In this document: positions 34,625 through 45,942 of the stretch, piece by piece
Numbering within the stretch: position 1 is the stretch's first letter
How the letters are laid out: each line of letters opens with the position of its first letter
Source of the DNA: Coprinopsis marcescibilis
Taxonomy: Eukaryota > Basidiomycota > Agaricomycetes > Agaricales > Psathyrellaceae
Assembly: GCA_004369085.1 (NCBI GenBank)
Contig: ML210149.1
Location: 124,001 to 188,000, forward strand
Direction: 5' to 3'
DNA: 64,000 nucleotides
Notes under the pieces: generated by a model
Seen by the model: only the letters and a program-made list of their open reading frames with translations
Database searches by the model: none
Told to the model about the DNA's origin: nothing
Translations under genes and position numbers: made by a program

Positions 34625-37600
34625 TTATGGTACTGGTGGGTCAAAGAAACCGATATCAATCCCTTTCCGACGCATCGCAGATTTAGTGGTTGTTGTTCGC
34701 TTCACCTCAGACGTCGCAGGGCTCGCAGCATGGTGAGCTTCGACCGTGAGTCTGGTGGCAGCCGTGAAGGCTGCAGGAGACAGCGTGGGTCGGAAGGATT
34801 TTTTTGCATACGGCAAATACTGATCAACTTTCTTCTTGACCGGACTCTTCTTTGTCTGCCGCTTGCGATGCCCATGCATTTTGTGATTGCTGACGTCCAT
34901 CGCGAGAGTGAACTCTTCGCCTCCACTGAGCTCGTCACCGTCGAACGCCGTGATGGGACCATCGTCCATGTCAAAAGGGAAAGGAGTCGGCGATTCTACA
35001 CCACCCCAAGTACCAGTGACCTCGAGGAACCCATCGTCCTCCATCATTTCAGAATGCTTGGTCTCCCGGTATGGATTGTTGATTGACGGTATTGAAAACG
35101 TAAGAGAAGAGTCCAGTGGCGTCACCGGTCCGATGGTCGACTCTGTTTGAACAGAAAGCAAAGAATTGCTGACACTTGAGGTTGGCGAAGGAGGGGGAGA
35201 GGGAGACGACCTATTACCAGGAGGTGACGTTGGCCTTGGGGTACGTGGCATGTCCGGGTGAGGGGGGACACTCTCGGATTCCCGTGACTTGACGTTGATC
35301 CTAAATCTTGCCGTGCTTGACCGAGGTTGAGGCGCGAGGGGAGGAGGAGATGCAATAAGCTTCTTCATCGCTAGTTTGATAGCTGGAAGTTTCATATTCT
35401 TCTTATGCGGCACGGCTGATGGTGGGGGCCCACTAAATCGAACAGGCTGACAAAGGAGGCTGTCTTGAGGTAGACTCCCAGATGTTAAGCTTGAAGGTTC
35501 GTGGTTGATATCAGTGCGACAATAGGGAACATGGCCAGAAGCCCGATCATCAGGCCCCTCATCTACCACAGAGGGGGCAACAACGATTGCACGGTAAGCC
35601 ATCGTAGGTGACGGAGGTGGAGTAGGATCATCATTGCGAGGCTGAGGGGGAAGTATAGGCGACAACCTCTTGTACATGCTGTCTGTCCTTGACCTTGGTT
35701 GTATTTTGAGACCAGACGGACTGACAATAACGGGCCTTTCTGCTTCGAGGGACACAGAGATTTGGAAACCACCACTCTCCCCCTTTTCACCATATTCGTC
35801 AACGTTTTGTGCCGGTGAAGGTCCCGATGCATTGTCCACGTTTTCGATGTGTTCGAGGTCGGCTCCGGAACAGCCAAAGTCGAGCTTTTGCCATCGCCGT
35901 CTATGGTTTCTGGATTTGATCTGTGGTCGCCGATCGCCATACATGTCATCGTTCTCAGTGTCGGCCGGTACTTCAGACTGAGTCGTGCCGTCCTTGTCGT
36001 CGTTCATACCGGGTGGTGTCAAATCGAGTTCCTCTGACGGAGTAAAGCTATTCCTCTTCCTCTGCCTACAGTACACTGTCCCGTTGCTAGACTGAGTTTG
36101 AGAGCGTTTCCCGATGCCATCCTCGATGCCTCCAACAATATTGGTGATGTTCGAGATATCTGCAAAAAACTCGTCATCGTCATCTTCGTCAGCACCTTCT
36201 GCCTCCCTTTCCTTCTCATCGATCGATACCCTCCTATCAAATTCGAACTCGTCATTATCACTCTCTGCACTCTTGACACTCTGAAGAGAAGGCGAGGAAT
36301 ACATTGAGCCAACCCCATTTGACCGATGGGTAATGGGCAAGTACTCAGCACCTTCTTCACTCTCCTCGTCGGAATCAGCCTCTTCGCTAACAGGGAACAA
36401 TCGGGAAGGTGGTGGGTGGAATTTGGTGGGGAGAGAGCTTGGTCTTGGAACCACCAATGCGTCCAGAGAGGTCGGGGAAAGAGGTACAGGAGGAGGTGAT
36501 GGCGACGAAGCGTCACGAGGATACGGATACCGCTCTTCTTGATATTGCCACTCAATACCGTCGCCACCAAACTCATCCCCAGGAAGGTCGGAATCCAACA
36601 AGAAGTGTTCCATATCATCGTCGAGCTCAACACCGCAGTAGTCTGCGTTTTCATTGGATACTTGGATTGCATGTTCCCACTGCGGCGTCCCATCGAGTGG
36701 CCCATGAAATTCCCTGCTTTTCTTCAACTTCCACTCTTTGCCACTGACAACACTCCTATCGAGACCGTCAACACTCATCCGGTTCATTTTTGCCGAGTCG
36801 GGAAACATATAGAACGGGGTGTTTTCCTTGACAGGGGAGACATACTCCAATCCTTCCTTTTCTGCCTTGTCGTCTGCCGTGTACATTGCCCTGGCCAGAA
36901 AGGAGCTCCGGAAAGGGGCGGACAGTGCAATGAGAGGTAGCTGAGGGAGTTGTCTTTCAGTCGCTTTCCGACCCTTGATTGTACCGAGAGGTTTCCTGCC
37001 GTTCCTACTTCGGACCGCAGCACTCAACATCTTCCACTCCAGCATCTTCCCTTCCGCACGTAGCCTTGCACCTTCCAAAATGTCCTTCGCCCTGCCCCTC
37101 CGCTTCTCTTCATCTTCCTCCCATCCCTGGTGACCTCGACGAACCCCTCTGACGAAGGCAGCGTTGCTCCAAGCTCGCCTTCGCCCCCTCGCAAATAAAA
37201 TTTCCATATGCAACTCCTCGTCGTCGCGTTGAGCTTCCATTGAATTGACGGCAATGAGGACCAAAGAGCGCAACTTGTGGGTCATGTGCACCAAGCGATC
37301 GTAGTCGGGTGGTAGACTGAGAGGTTTGATTGGTTTGCTGGGCTGCGACAAGGAATAGGTCGACGCGTTGGTAGATCGACTGGTCGGCGGCGAAGGTGGA
37401 GGCGATGTCGGGGAAGGTGGGATGGTTAGGACAGAATTGTTTTGGTGGATAGTAAGAATTGATTGTCCATCCTTGTCTTCCGGGCTGCGCGGGGCACGTT
37501 GAATTACCGGTGCAACAACGGCACCATCTTCATTGCAGGTCACAGCATACCCGAAACGAATTTCAACTTCTTGCCCTTCATCATTACTGGGGTCGTCGAC

Positions 37601-39797
37601 GCTACTTTCGGGTTCAGATGATTCGGAAGACGTGGAAGAAAGCGGGAGTGAAGGTGATGTAGAGGGAGTCGTACTCGTGGTGTTTGTTTCAGCGGTTTTC
37701 GTTTCAGCAGTGTCGGTTGAGCTAGAAGTAGTGGTGGAATCTTCACTCAATGAACTCTCTGCCCGCTTCACCGGAAAGCTTCTATGTAACACTTCCACTT
37801 CCACCACGTCCGAATCATGTGTCGTGACCGCTGCCGCTTCCTCCACGACAACATCCTCTACAACATCTTCCATCGCTTCGTCGTCGCTTTCGTCAGAGAA
37901 CGAAATCGGGACATCCATGGTTGTCGAACTGAACCTGCCATCATTGTCATCCCGAGCCATGATCTCGTCAGAGTCAGCCACCAAGGCGAAATGCACCAAT
38001 CGCCGACTGCCAGGGCTGGTCGGGAGAGGTGAGTTCGAGGAGAAGGAAGTGACGGATGGAGGAGTGTCGACGGAATGTTCGGAACTTGAGCTGAATGAAG
38101 GCGAAGGCGGTGTGGGAGGTATCGAGTTTGTTTTGGCCATGTCCTTGGATTTCCGCTTTCCACTTAGTAGATCGAAGCTCCCCAAGCTGAATTTTGCAGC
38201 AGTCCCCTTCAGATTACTGTCGGAACGTTTCTTGAACAATTTCGAAGGCGACTTTTTCAGAGTGTTATGCCGAGGCTGCTGCGCCTCAGATTCCTTCAAA
38301 CCAGCAGCTTCCCTGTGTTTCCTCTGTTCTTCTTCCCCCCGCGCAATAGCTTCCTCCCTCCTCACGTCCAATTGCCACCGTCTTTCAGCCTGCTCATAAA
38401 TCAGGTTCATCTCCGCTTCGGTACGTCGCAGCATACTTTTCAGCACCCAAGTATAGTAAGAATACGGTGCTCGCTTGCTGAAGCCGTATGGGTCCCGTGC
38501 CGACAAAATAGACGAAGTTGTAGCGTTGGAACTGGTCCGTGGACGGGTCTCAACAGAACGTTTGCTTGATGCACTATTTCCTGGAGCCGAGGGTGTTGGT
38601 GTCTTACGTCTCCGGGGTGCCCCAGGAGCTTGGGGAGAATCCTTGGCGTCCAATTCTAAGGCCTTCTCGCCGGTCATAATAACGTTCCTTTCTTCGCCTT
38701 CCCTGACCCCGGTAATTGGAGTCTCGACGTCAGAGTATAGGTTTACAGAATGCAGGGTCGAAGAATCATCCTCGTCGCTATCTTCTTCCTCGGCCTCCTC
38801 TTCAGCTTCTTCACCCGACGCGATGAACGAACCTCCGTTGGCAAGCCCAGACAGAACGAAGCGACGATACGCATCCACCAGCGCAGCTCGGACGCGTTCT
38901 TGGTGATACCTCGCTCGGTGATGGTGCGTTGATGACGATGACAGGGACGATCGTTCCTGTGGCGAAAGTAAGGAATGATCGAGTGGTGCGAGTTTGGCGA
39001 TGTTGTCGGTACTGTTGGATTGATGTAAAGAAAGTGTACCCGGTTGTGCTGGGGTTGGCGTGGATGGTCGTGAGGATGATGTAGAGTTAACAATCGAACT
39101 GAAAGGGTTGTTAGAAAGGGTGGTAACAGTTCAAAGTATGAACCTACCCCACAGCGCTAACTATCGTGTGCAAAAATGATTTCTGTCGCTTGTGAAGCTT
39201 GGATGTGGGGATGTCAGATGACATAGAGGGCATTGATGGGGAATGGCGCAGCGCGCTGACGCTGAATCTTCTCTTCAGTCGAGGATTGACTGTCGGTGAG
39301 GATGATAATGAGTGGAAGTTGGCGGTTTTTTGCTGGAGTTGCTGTCGCTCGAATTGCACAGCCAATTTTGCCCGCTCCTCCTCCAAGCGCATTGAGTGGA
39401 CATCCTTCAGAATATCCTGCAAAGCCCGAAGAAATGGGGAAGTTTCTTCCTCCCTAGAGAGACTGAGACTGAGAGGGCCGAGAGGAACAGTCCATTCGAC
39501 CACCGCTCCGTCAACAAAATCACACCTAACGGTAGCAACGCCGTGCCCATTGTCTTCCCTCCCATTCTGCCTGGTACCCCGCAAGTCAAATCGAACTGAC
39601 TCTAATAGAGTCGCCATTCCGACAGCCTTGTCAAACATGTGCATGCATCGGGGAAGGTCAAGTCCGTGTTGCAACAGAACATTCAACTGGTTCGACCAGC
39701 CAGGTGGGTTAGGTTGCCCATGCAGAAACTCTGGGAAGTCGATGAAGAGGCGGAAAGAGGGTAATGTGGGAGATGGTGGAATGAGTTCCAGCAGCAT
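34625..39797 (-). CDS. Large disordered protein of unknown function
   Basis: Two exons, 39797-39148 and 39098-34625, join in frame to 1,707 residues. I do not recognise the family. Residues ~1-130 look folded (MLLELIPPSPTLPSFRLFID, FPEFLHGQPNPPGWSNQLNV, then VRFDLRG, VATVRCDFVDGAVVEWTVPL). A short charged helix follows (RLEEERAKLAVQFERQQLQQ). Exon 2 opens with a Ser/His-rich stretch and then a helix-forming part, YHQERVRAALVDAYRRFVLS. Further on are YSYYTWVLKSMLRRTEAEMN and LIYEQAERRWQLDVRREEAI, then long acidic, Ser/Pro/Thr-rich low-complexity sequence, with another ordered block near residues ~800-930 (DYDRLVHMTHKLRSLVLIAV, EELHMEILFARGRRRAWSNA). No transmembrane segment or signal peptide is seen. 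A cytoskeletal, polarity or nuclear scaffold is possible, but nothing specific supports a role. Confidence 0.8.
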
Positions 39798-41098
39798 CGT
39801 CGGTGCGCCCTAAGAACTCCAGCTGCCCGAGTTTTCAGTACGTGGTCATATAGACTATAGCTCGTCGGAGTGCCTGTCGTATCTGGATCGCGTCACTTCC
39901 GAGGTGAGAAAGATTATTCAACTTCGACAGCAAGTGCTTGAATGCTCACCTGCAGGGCTCTTCGCCTGCTCGTCAGTAGTGACAGTGTAAGGATGAAAGG
40001 TCGATGCTCCCGTCAGGTTCCTTGTGCCCCATGTCGTAAGGGCAAATGGGAAATTGATATTTTAGCTCAGGACGTCGCTGATACGATCTTTCCCATCAGA
40101 AACGGGCCCTTTGGCGCCTTTTCTAGTAATTTCAAAGGCTTCGACGCTGGAGTCTGGACGTCGGGGTCGCCGCGAGCTCGTGTTGCAAAGCGCCCATGGT
40201 TACCGCAAAATCGTTTTACTTGTCTCTTTCCATCGCAAAAGCAAATGACGCAAACCATAGCTTCTATGATCCAATTGAATGCTTTCAAGAACGGTGAGGC
40301 CTGCTGAGGCGCCGCGCGTCCTTACTGAGGCCGTTTCGCATCCCACAAGGTTGCAAGTCTTCTGATTTTTGACAATGAGAGTTTTTTTTATACACACACC
40401 GTGATAAGTATTCAGGAAGCCAGCACAAGAGGATGATTGGGTGATCCAGGGTTCCGACTCCTGGGAGGACCGTGCTCGGCCTTTGAATTCGAACAACAAT
40501 CTCGCAACTTTGCTTTCTGTCGTCGACGATCTGCGGCTGCCAGGTTATATGAACTTTATTTGTAGCTTTGTAAACCGGAAATGAAGGGGTACATCTGGTA
40601 CATGGCGCTCCCTTCAGATCCTATCGAATCGAAAATTCAATTCGGACATCAGATATGTGGATAATGAAATTTTATGAAACGCAACTCAGCATGGCACTTG
40701 GTAGGATGAATTGGGCTGTTCATGTTAGCATCCAACTTCCAAGCTAAGCAGCTATGTGACACTCGCCAGTTGATACATGTACAGGAAACCAAGGGAGAAA
40801 CTTGACTTGAGAGAACGGAGCAAAACATCTGATTGATCATTTAGTCCGTTCATGACATTTATGTAAATCGCTTGCTCTTGACCACCACAACCTGCAACTT
40901 TCGAACTAGCTCTTCGTGCTGAAGTCTACTCTCAGCTCTGCCGTATCAATTGTAAGTTCCTTGGAATAGTCTTGTTCTCCAAATACCTATATCTCATACT
41001 GTTTTGTTTTGTTAGAACTTCATGTCTGAAGTCTTCTACTTGAAATCGCCATTTCTTCTCGACGCAACCTTCCCAAGGATAAGGTCATAAAGCAAACA
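39798..41098. other. Divergent intergenic region
   Basis: 1.3 kb between the start of the disordered protein gene (-) and the antiporter (+), so it should carry both promoters. A 121-codon plus-strand frame at 39942-40307 has no family motif, starts only 145 bp from the divergent gene and is not called. No repeats are evident. Confidence 0.5.
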
Positions 41099-42697
41099 AT
41101 GGCTGTATCTGCCGTGGATTCTCCTGGAAATTACGCTGTTCCGACCCTCCCTGTCTTACTCTCTACCGCATCCTTCCTATATTTGCTGCGCGTAGCAGAG
41201 CACATATCCGATGTTGTGACCAACGCCCATCTCCTTGGGTCCCTGCTATTGGGCATATTTTGGGCGAGCCCGCATGTTGGGAACCTCCTTTCGCCCGCGA
41301 TACTCTCGACATTCACCCTCCTCGGGTATATTGGGCTACTCATTCTCATATTCGCGGCAGGATTGACCACCCCTCTTATCCTATTGCTCAATCCTTCAAA
41401 TTTGCTGCTGTCTATGCTGGCTGGTGCCACGGGCATAGCTCTCCCATTTGCCTTCACATTTGCCCTTCTCCATGGAGCTTACGGCTATACCATCTTGCAA
41501 GCCTTTGGTGCCGGGGCAGCGCTTTGCTCCACTTCGCTGGGAACGACCATCGCGCTTTTGAATGATGAAATGCGAAAGAAGCGGGTTGGTGTCGTCCTAA
41601 TCACCGCAGCCCTCGCCGACGATGTCGTTGGTCTCGTCATTGCCGGAATCGTCGCGAATTTGGGTTCCAACGAGGAGGGTTCCATTCATTGGTCAACAAT
41701 AGTCAGGCCCATCCTCGTATCACTGGCATTCACGTTCGGTACGCCCATTATGGCCATTTTTTGCAGATGGACACTGCACCGTTGTGCAGCATACACCTCC
41801 AAATGCAGCCCAACGACAGCCCCTGGCAAGTTTTATGTTCAGGTGCAAACGTTCTGCCGAATGAAACCGGGACACGTTCACCTTTTCGTCATGGTCACGG
41901 TCCTCACCGCATTCGTCGCTGGATCGCACTACGCTGGGACGAGCGAACTCTACGGCGCCTACCTCGCCGGGACCTTTCTATCATATGTCTTCGAACCCGT
42001 CAACGTCGAAAAAGACGAAGATACGGTGTCGGACAGTCCGGCCCCTATCATAGAAGTCCAAACCCTCGACCAAGAGAGGTTCGAAGCTGACATCCAGTTG
42101 ACGGCTGCCATAAATCCGACCAAATCCACAGCAGAGAACCCCATCCTGGTCGCCTTCACGAGAAACATTGAACCACTTCTCAACAATCTATTCTCGCCTC
42201 TATTCTTTGCCTCGATTGGTGCATCATTGCCAGTGCAGAATCTTTTCACCATTACCACCACAGGACCAGATGGGCTCTCCGTATCTTCACATGATGTGGT
42301 TTGGAAAGGGATTGTGTACTCCGTGTTAATGGTCATCGCGAAAGCTGGGACGGGAGCTTGGATGCTCGTTTGGCCTGATAACTTGAACGCTGAAGAAGGA
42401 CCCGCACTCTCGAATTTCAAACGACGTTTACCGGCTGCACTTTTTCTCGGGCTGGCGATGGTAGCAAGAGGAGAAATCGCTCTAATAGTTGCTCAACTTG
42501 CACGACCTCTACTCACTTCCAACGGACAGGGCACAAAAAGCGAAGAACCGTTCGCTGTCGTGACCTGGGCAATCCTTCTTACGACATTCTGCGGCGCGTT
42601 TGGTGTTGGGTTTCTGCTGAAAAGGACTCGTAGCTGTACATTTCCTGGTGACGAGTCTATCGTCCGAAACTCCCCACCTGTCGCTTTGATGAGGTGA
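41099..42697 (+). CDS. Monovalent cation/H+ antiporter (Na_H_Exchanger family)
   Basis: A single uninterrupted exon of 532 codons, in contrast to the intron-rich neighbours. About 12 hydrophobic segments are visible. Family features in order are LLLGIFWASPHVGNLL, LGYIGLLILIFAAGLTTPL, SLGTTIALLND, the ion-binding Asp pair in TAALADDVVGLVIAGIVANLG, the AYLAGTFLSYVFEP helix, LFSPLFFASIGASLPVQNLF and VARGEIALIVAQLARPLL. The Asp-Asp motif suggests a CPA2-like, electrogenic-type exchanger. A hydrophilic loop of ~75 residues (around 42000-42170) separates two bundles. It probably exchanges K+ or Na+ for protons at an internal or plasma membrane; ion and location cannot be decided here. It is much shorter than yeast Kha1 (873 residues) and lacks the long cytosolic tail. 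Confidence 0.88.
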   Translation: MAVSAVDSPGNYAVPTLPVLLSTASFLYLLRVAEHISDVVTNAHLLGSLLLGIFWASPHVGNLLSPAILSTFTLLGYIGLLILIFAAGLTTPLILLLNPSNLLLSMLAGATGIALPFAFTFALLHGAYGYTILQAFGAGAALCSTSLGTTIALLNDEMRKKRVGVVLITAALADDVVGLVIAGIVANLGSNEEGSIHWSTIVRPILVSLAFTFGTPIMAIFCRWTLHRCAAYTSKCSPTTAPGKFYVQVQTFCRMKPGHVHLFVMVTVLTAFVAGSHYAGTSELYGAYLAGTFLSYVFEPVNVEKDEDTVSDSPAPIIEVQTLDQERFEADIQLTAAINPTKSTAENPILVAFTRNIEPLLNNLFSPLFFASIGASLPVQNLFTITTTGPDGLSVSSHDVVWKGIVYSVLMVIAKAGTGAWMLVWPDNLNAEEGPALSNFKRRLPAALFLGLAMVARGEIALIVAQLARPLLTSNGQGTKSEEPFAVVTWAILLTTFCGAFGVGFLLKRTRSCTFPGDESIVRNSPPVALMR

Positions 42698-42797
42698 TGC
42701 AGTCATCCTTTTTCAGAAAGGGAATGTATTTCCCACGTTATATATATTGGTAGTATCTGCCTTGTGTCCGAGATTATTTCCTTGTCAGCCAACCGCC

Positions 42798-45282
42798 ATG
42801 TCTGGAGATTTACTCGCGCTGCCCAATGAACTTGTCATTGCCATCCTACGGAGCTTACCACTCGCAGATCTCGTCCGATGCCAGGCTGTTTGCCAGAAAC
42901 TACGGGGTCTGATTCAAGGTTCAAGCGAGCTCCAATACCTGACCGTCTTGAAAAAGGCGGGCTACGAAGATGTTCCCTCATCGTTGGCTAGCATTCCGAA
43001 CAAGCGGGAGAATCTTGAGCGTGCACAGTCCTCGTGGAAACACCTTTCCTCGCGATTTACGAAGGAAGTCAAGGTCCAATTTACGCAATCCGGCATTTAC
43101 GACCTTACCTCTGGCACCTACATACTTGGGGAAGAAACCAAGCATACGCTTTATCATATAGCATTGCCAGAGCGTGAAGACGACCAGCCAGAATGGAAGT
43201 CTTTCTCTCTCAGGGAAACCATTATCGACCTGGGTTTGTGCATTGACGAACACGACCTAGTCGCTGTGATCACATAGTAAGTCGTCTTTTCTTCCATTAC
43301 ATTGGTTACTGATGACTCGGGGCAGTGTTCCCATATGTGAAGACGACGATGTTTGTTTTGGCATAGAAATGCACCTTCTTCAGTTCTCGACTGGCGAGCC
43401 GCATCCTGAGGCTCAGCAACATCGTATTCTGGTTCGTAAAGACCCCTCCCCAGCACCCGCAATTGGAATCGAGATAGTTGGGGACAATCTCGTCCTGATT
43501 CTTACCCACCATCGTTCAAGACAACGACCGGATGATCATGTGTTTGTTTACGAATGGAAGACTGGGAAGCTCAAGATGGTACGTGTAGTGGTTGTCGAAA
43601 GTTCTCTCTGTAGATTGTTGACTTGTCTGCTTGTAGTCAATGGCAGCTCCATATCTGTCCTATTCTGGCCCATTATTCCTCACGGAGCATCAGTTCATAT
43701 TATCTAATACCAAGAGCGGCACATTGGAGGTATGGGACATCCCCCGAACGACGACAGAGCCCGGCCCTTCAGCTCCACGGTGCGAATTAGCTTTACCACC
43801 TCTTGCACCTGGAAAAAAGTACACCTCGATTACCTCTCGCGGAGAACCCAACCCGAGAGGGGAAAGTTCCCCTGCAGGCTCCAAAACCAGAAACGCTTCG
43901 TATCAGGCCGACTCCAACAAAGCTATCGTGATCTTTAACGTCACTATCGTCCCCACCAATGCTCCGTTTGCCGGAATCGCGCATACGTATTCGTTCTTTG
44001 TCCATCGGGGAAGCATCATCAAAACTATACAAGATGTTGACAATCACCCAGAGCTATACAGGCCGAAATCAAGGGCTATATCGCCGTTCGAGCCTCCCAA
44101 ACTGCCCCTGGCTTCACCCCCGATTGACATTCATTTCCCGGGATCAAGTACCAGGCTGGACACGCAGGAGTCGCTCAATACACATATCACGGTGCCATGG
44201 GACAAATGGGGTCCGAAGAATACGCGGTGGTTCGAAGTGGACAGTCTCCCGACGCGATGGATCACGACGACTGCTGGGCAGCGAGCGGTGCTCACTGTGC
44301 CTAGACAACATGGGGGAACCACAATCATGGTGTTCGATTTCAACGAATGGGCCATTAAAAGAGCCCTCTATGAGAAGGACCAGAAGGAGGCCAAGGGGGC
44401 GGCAGAGAAGCAATTGGAAAAGTCCGAGGTGGAGGGCACACCGGAGGATAAAGGGAAGGCGGTTGCGAGGGATGAAAGTGCAGCTCCGTTTCCTGTCACG
44501 TCCAGTGAACCATATGGCGGGCTGTTTAACGCTATCGCCATGTCCCATATAAACCCAGATAATGTGGGCGCGAATACTGAAGCTACTCAAAGTAATGCGT
44601 CGGCTTCGACCTCGGAAATTCAAGACATCGTTATGTCGGACGACGAAGATAGTGATTGGGAGGACGAGGGTGAAGATGGTATCACGGAAAGCACCGTGGA
44701 GGAGGGAACTGGGAATGCGAACGGAGACGCTGGTATTATGCTGCCGTCTGACATTGATGCTACTACTGCACCGTTGCAACTTCTGCAACACTTGTACGCG
44801 TCGAATCCCCACCTGATGCCGCTCTTTCTGACGGCGATGACCCCTGGTGGCCCTTCTATTCATCAACTTCTGATGCAGCCCGGCGTCATTGGCCCTCCTA
44901 ATCCAGCAGCTGCCCATGAAGATGAAGACTCGGAGCTAGAGGACGAGTTCCAGATTGATATTGACGGCGAGGAAGAAGACGGCGAGGACGAGTTCAGCCA
45001 GGCGGCGGAGGGTCCAGTCGTGTTCACGGAAGTCAACCAAGTTGACAAGTTCGGGAGGTCCTTTGAGTCCCCAATCGAGTCAGAATTACCGTTTGTGCGG
45101 TATGTATCGAAACGCCAGGCGACATATGAAGGTGTTTTAATGGACGAGGAGAGGATACTGGGGATGGTGGTGAGTTCTTGTCTTGTTTATACATTCTGCG
45201 TGTTCTCTTGTCTGATTCTTATTGATAGGCGAACGATCTCAACGATTCGATTAGGCGAATTGATATTCATTACTTTGGTTAA
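42798..45282 (+). CDS. F-box protein with acidic C-terminal region
   Basis: Exons 42798-43276, 43326-43578, 43637-45169 and 45229-45282 join in frame to 772 residues. The F-box is at residues ~3-50 (LLALPNELVIAILRSLPLAD, LVRCQAVCQKLRGLI). The middle has beta-propeller-like strands (GIEIVGDNLVLILTHH, DHVFVYEWKTGKLKM, FILSNTKSGTLEVWDIP). A Lys/Glu-rich helix and a long Asp/Glu-rich segment follow, and the last short exon reads ANDLNDSIRRIDIHYFG, a C-terminal ending common in agaricomycete F-box proteins. It is expected to be the substrate receptor of an SCF ubiquitin ligase through Skp1; the target is unknown. Exon 4 was recognised only by joining across the 59-nt intron that starts GTGAGT. Confidence 0.88.
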
Positions 45283-45942
45283 TCCCTGGTTCCTAATTGT
45301 TCAGAGTAAAAATATGTATTATAAGATTAATTACTACACAACTCTGCATTTTTTGACTTTGTGCTCCACTCGGAAATACTCTGAGTACACGCCGGGTTTC
45401 GAGTGTCGTCTACCGCTGTCTAGATCTGTCAAAAGTAAAGAGACAGCCAATTTGTCGCACTAGATTGGTCTTCTCCGCGTTGCTTCCAACTCTCAAGAAC
45501 CCAATAACCCACACGGCCGAATCGGTTTGGATAACTCGTCGTAAACCGGATATCACTGATATGCGCTTCTAATTCTTGCGAGGTAGTCAGTTGACGTAGT
45601 ATACGTGTAAATGGGAAAAACGAGCTGATCCCGTACAAGGGCGAGTCACAAGGGTCAGGGATTATATCAAGCGCCGCCGACAGTGCCTGTCTCACCAAGC
45701 TCGTGCACCTTGGCGACGACAACGACCGCCAGAACCACAAACAACTTTCTTTGCCACCCAACCAACCTCGTCAGAACGTTGATCAGCATTCGGCTCGACC
45801 ACATAATAGTCTCTCGCGTCATCACCACCAATTCTCGGGAAAAGTTGCACCCGTCTTGTTCAAGCGGCTCCCCATCGGCTGAGCACACACTTCAAAGTAA
45901 AGGCTAAACGAAAATTTCATTCGATCGGCCTTTTAAGCAGTA
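45283..45942. other. Intergenic region with a weak small-gene candidate
   Basis: About 660 bp between the F-box stop and the isocitrate dehydrogenase start. It contains the possible small minus-strand gene listed at 45429-45822. Otherwise it is the promoter of the dehydrogenase gene, which would overlap that candidate. Confidence 0.4.
45429..45822 (-). CDS. Possible small membrane protein, unknown
   Basis: Weak candidate. A frame from an ATG at 45822 has a hydrophobic stretch (RKLFVVLAVVVVAKVHEL). It can be joined through a ~125-nt GT-AG interval to a second frame ending GYWVLESWKQRGEDQSSATN at the stop near 45429, for a product of ~90 residues. Against it: the intron is longer than the usual 50-60 nt, the start is only ~120 bp from the divergent dehydrogenase ATG, and no family is recognised. 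Transcript data would decide. Confidence 0.25.

Noticed and set aside
37533..38399. 288-codon plus-strand frame opposite the large disordered protein
   Set aside because: Antisense shadow of a low-complexity coding exon; Val/Ser-rich with no motif.
39942..40307. 121-codon plus-strand open frame
   Set aside because: No motif, composition unlike neighbours' exons, position inside a divergent promoter and no splice extension.
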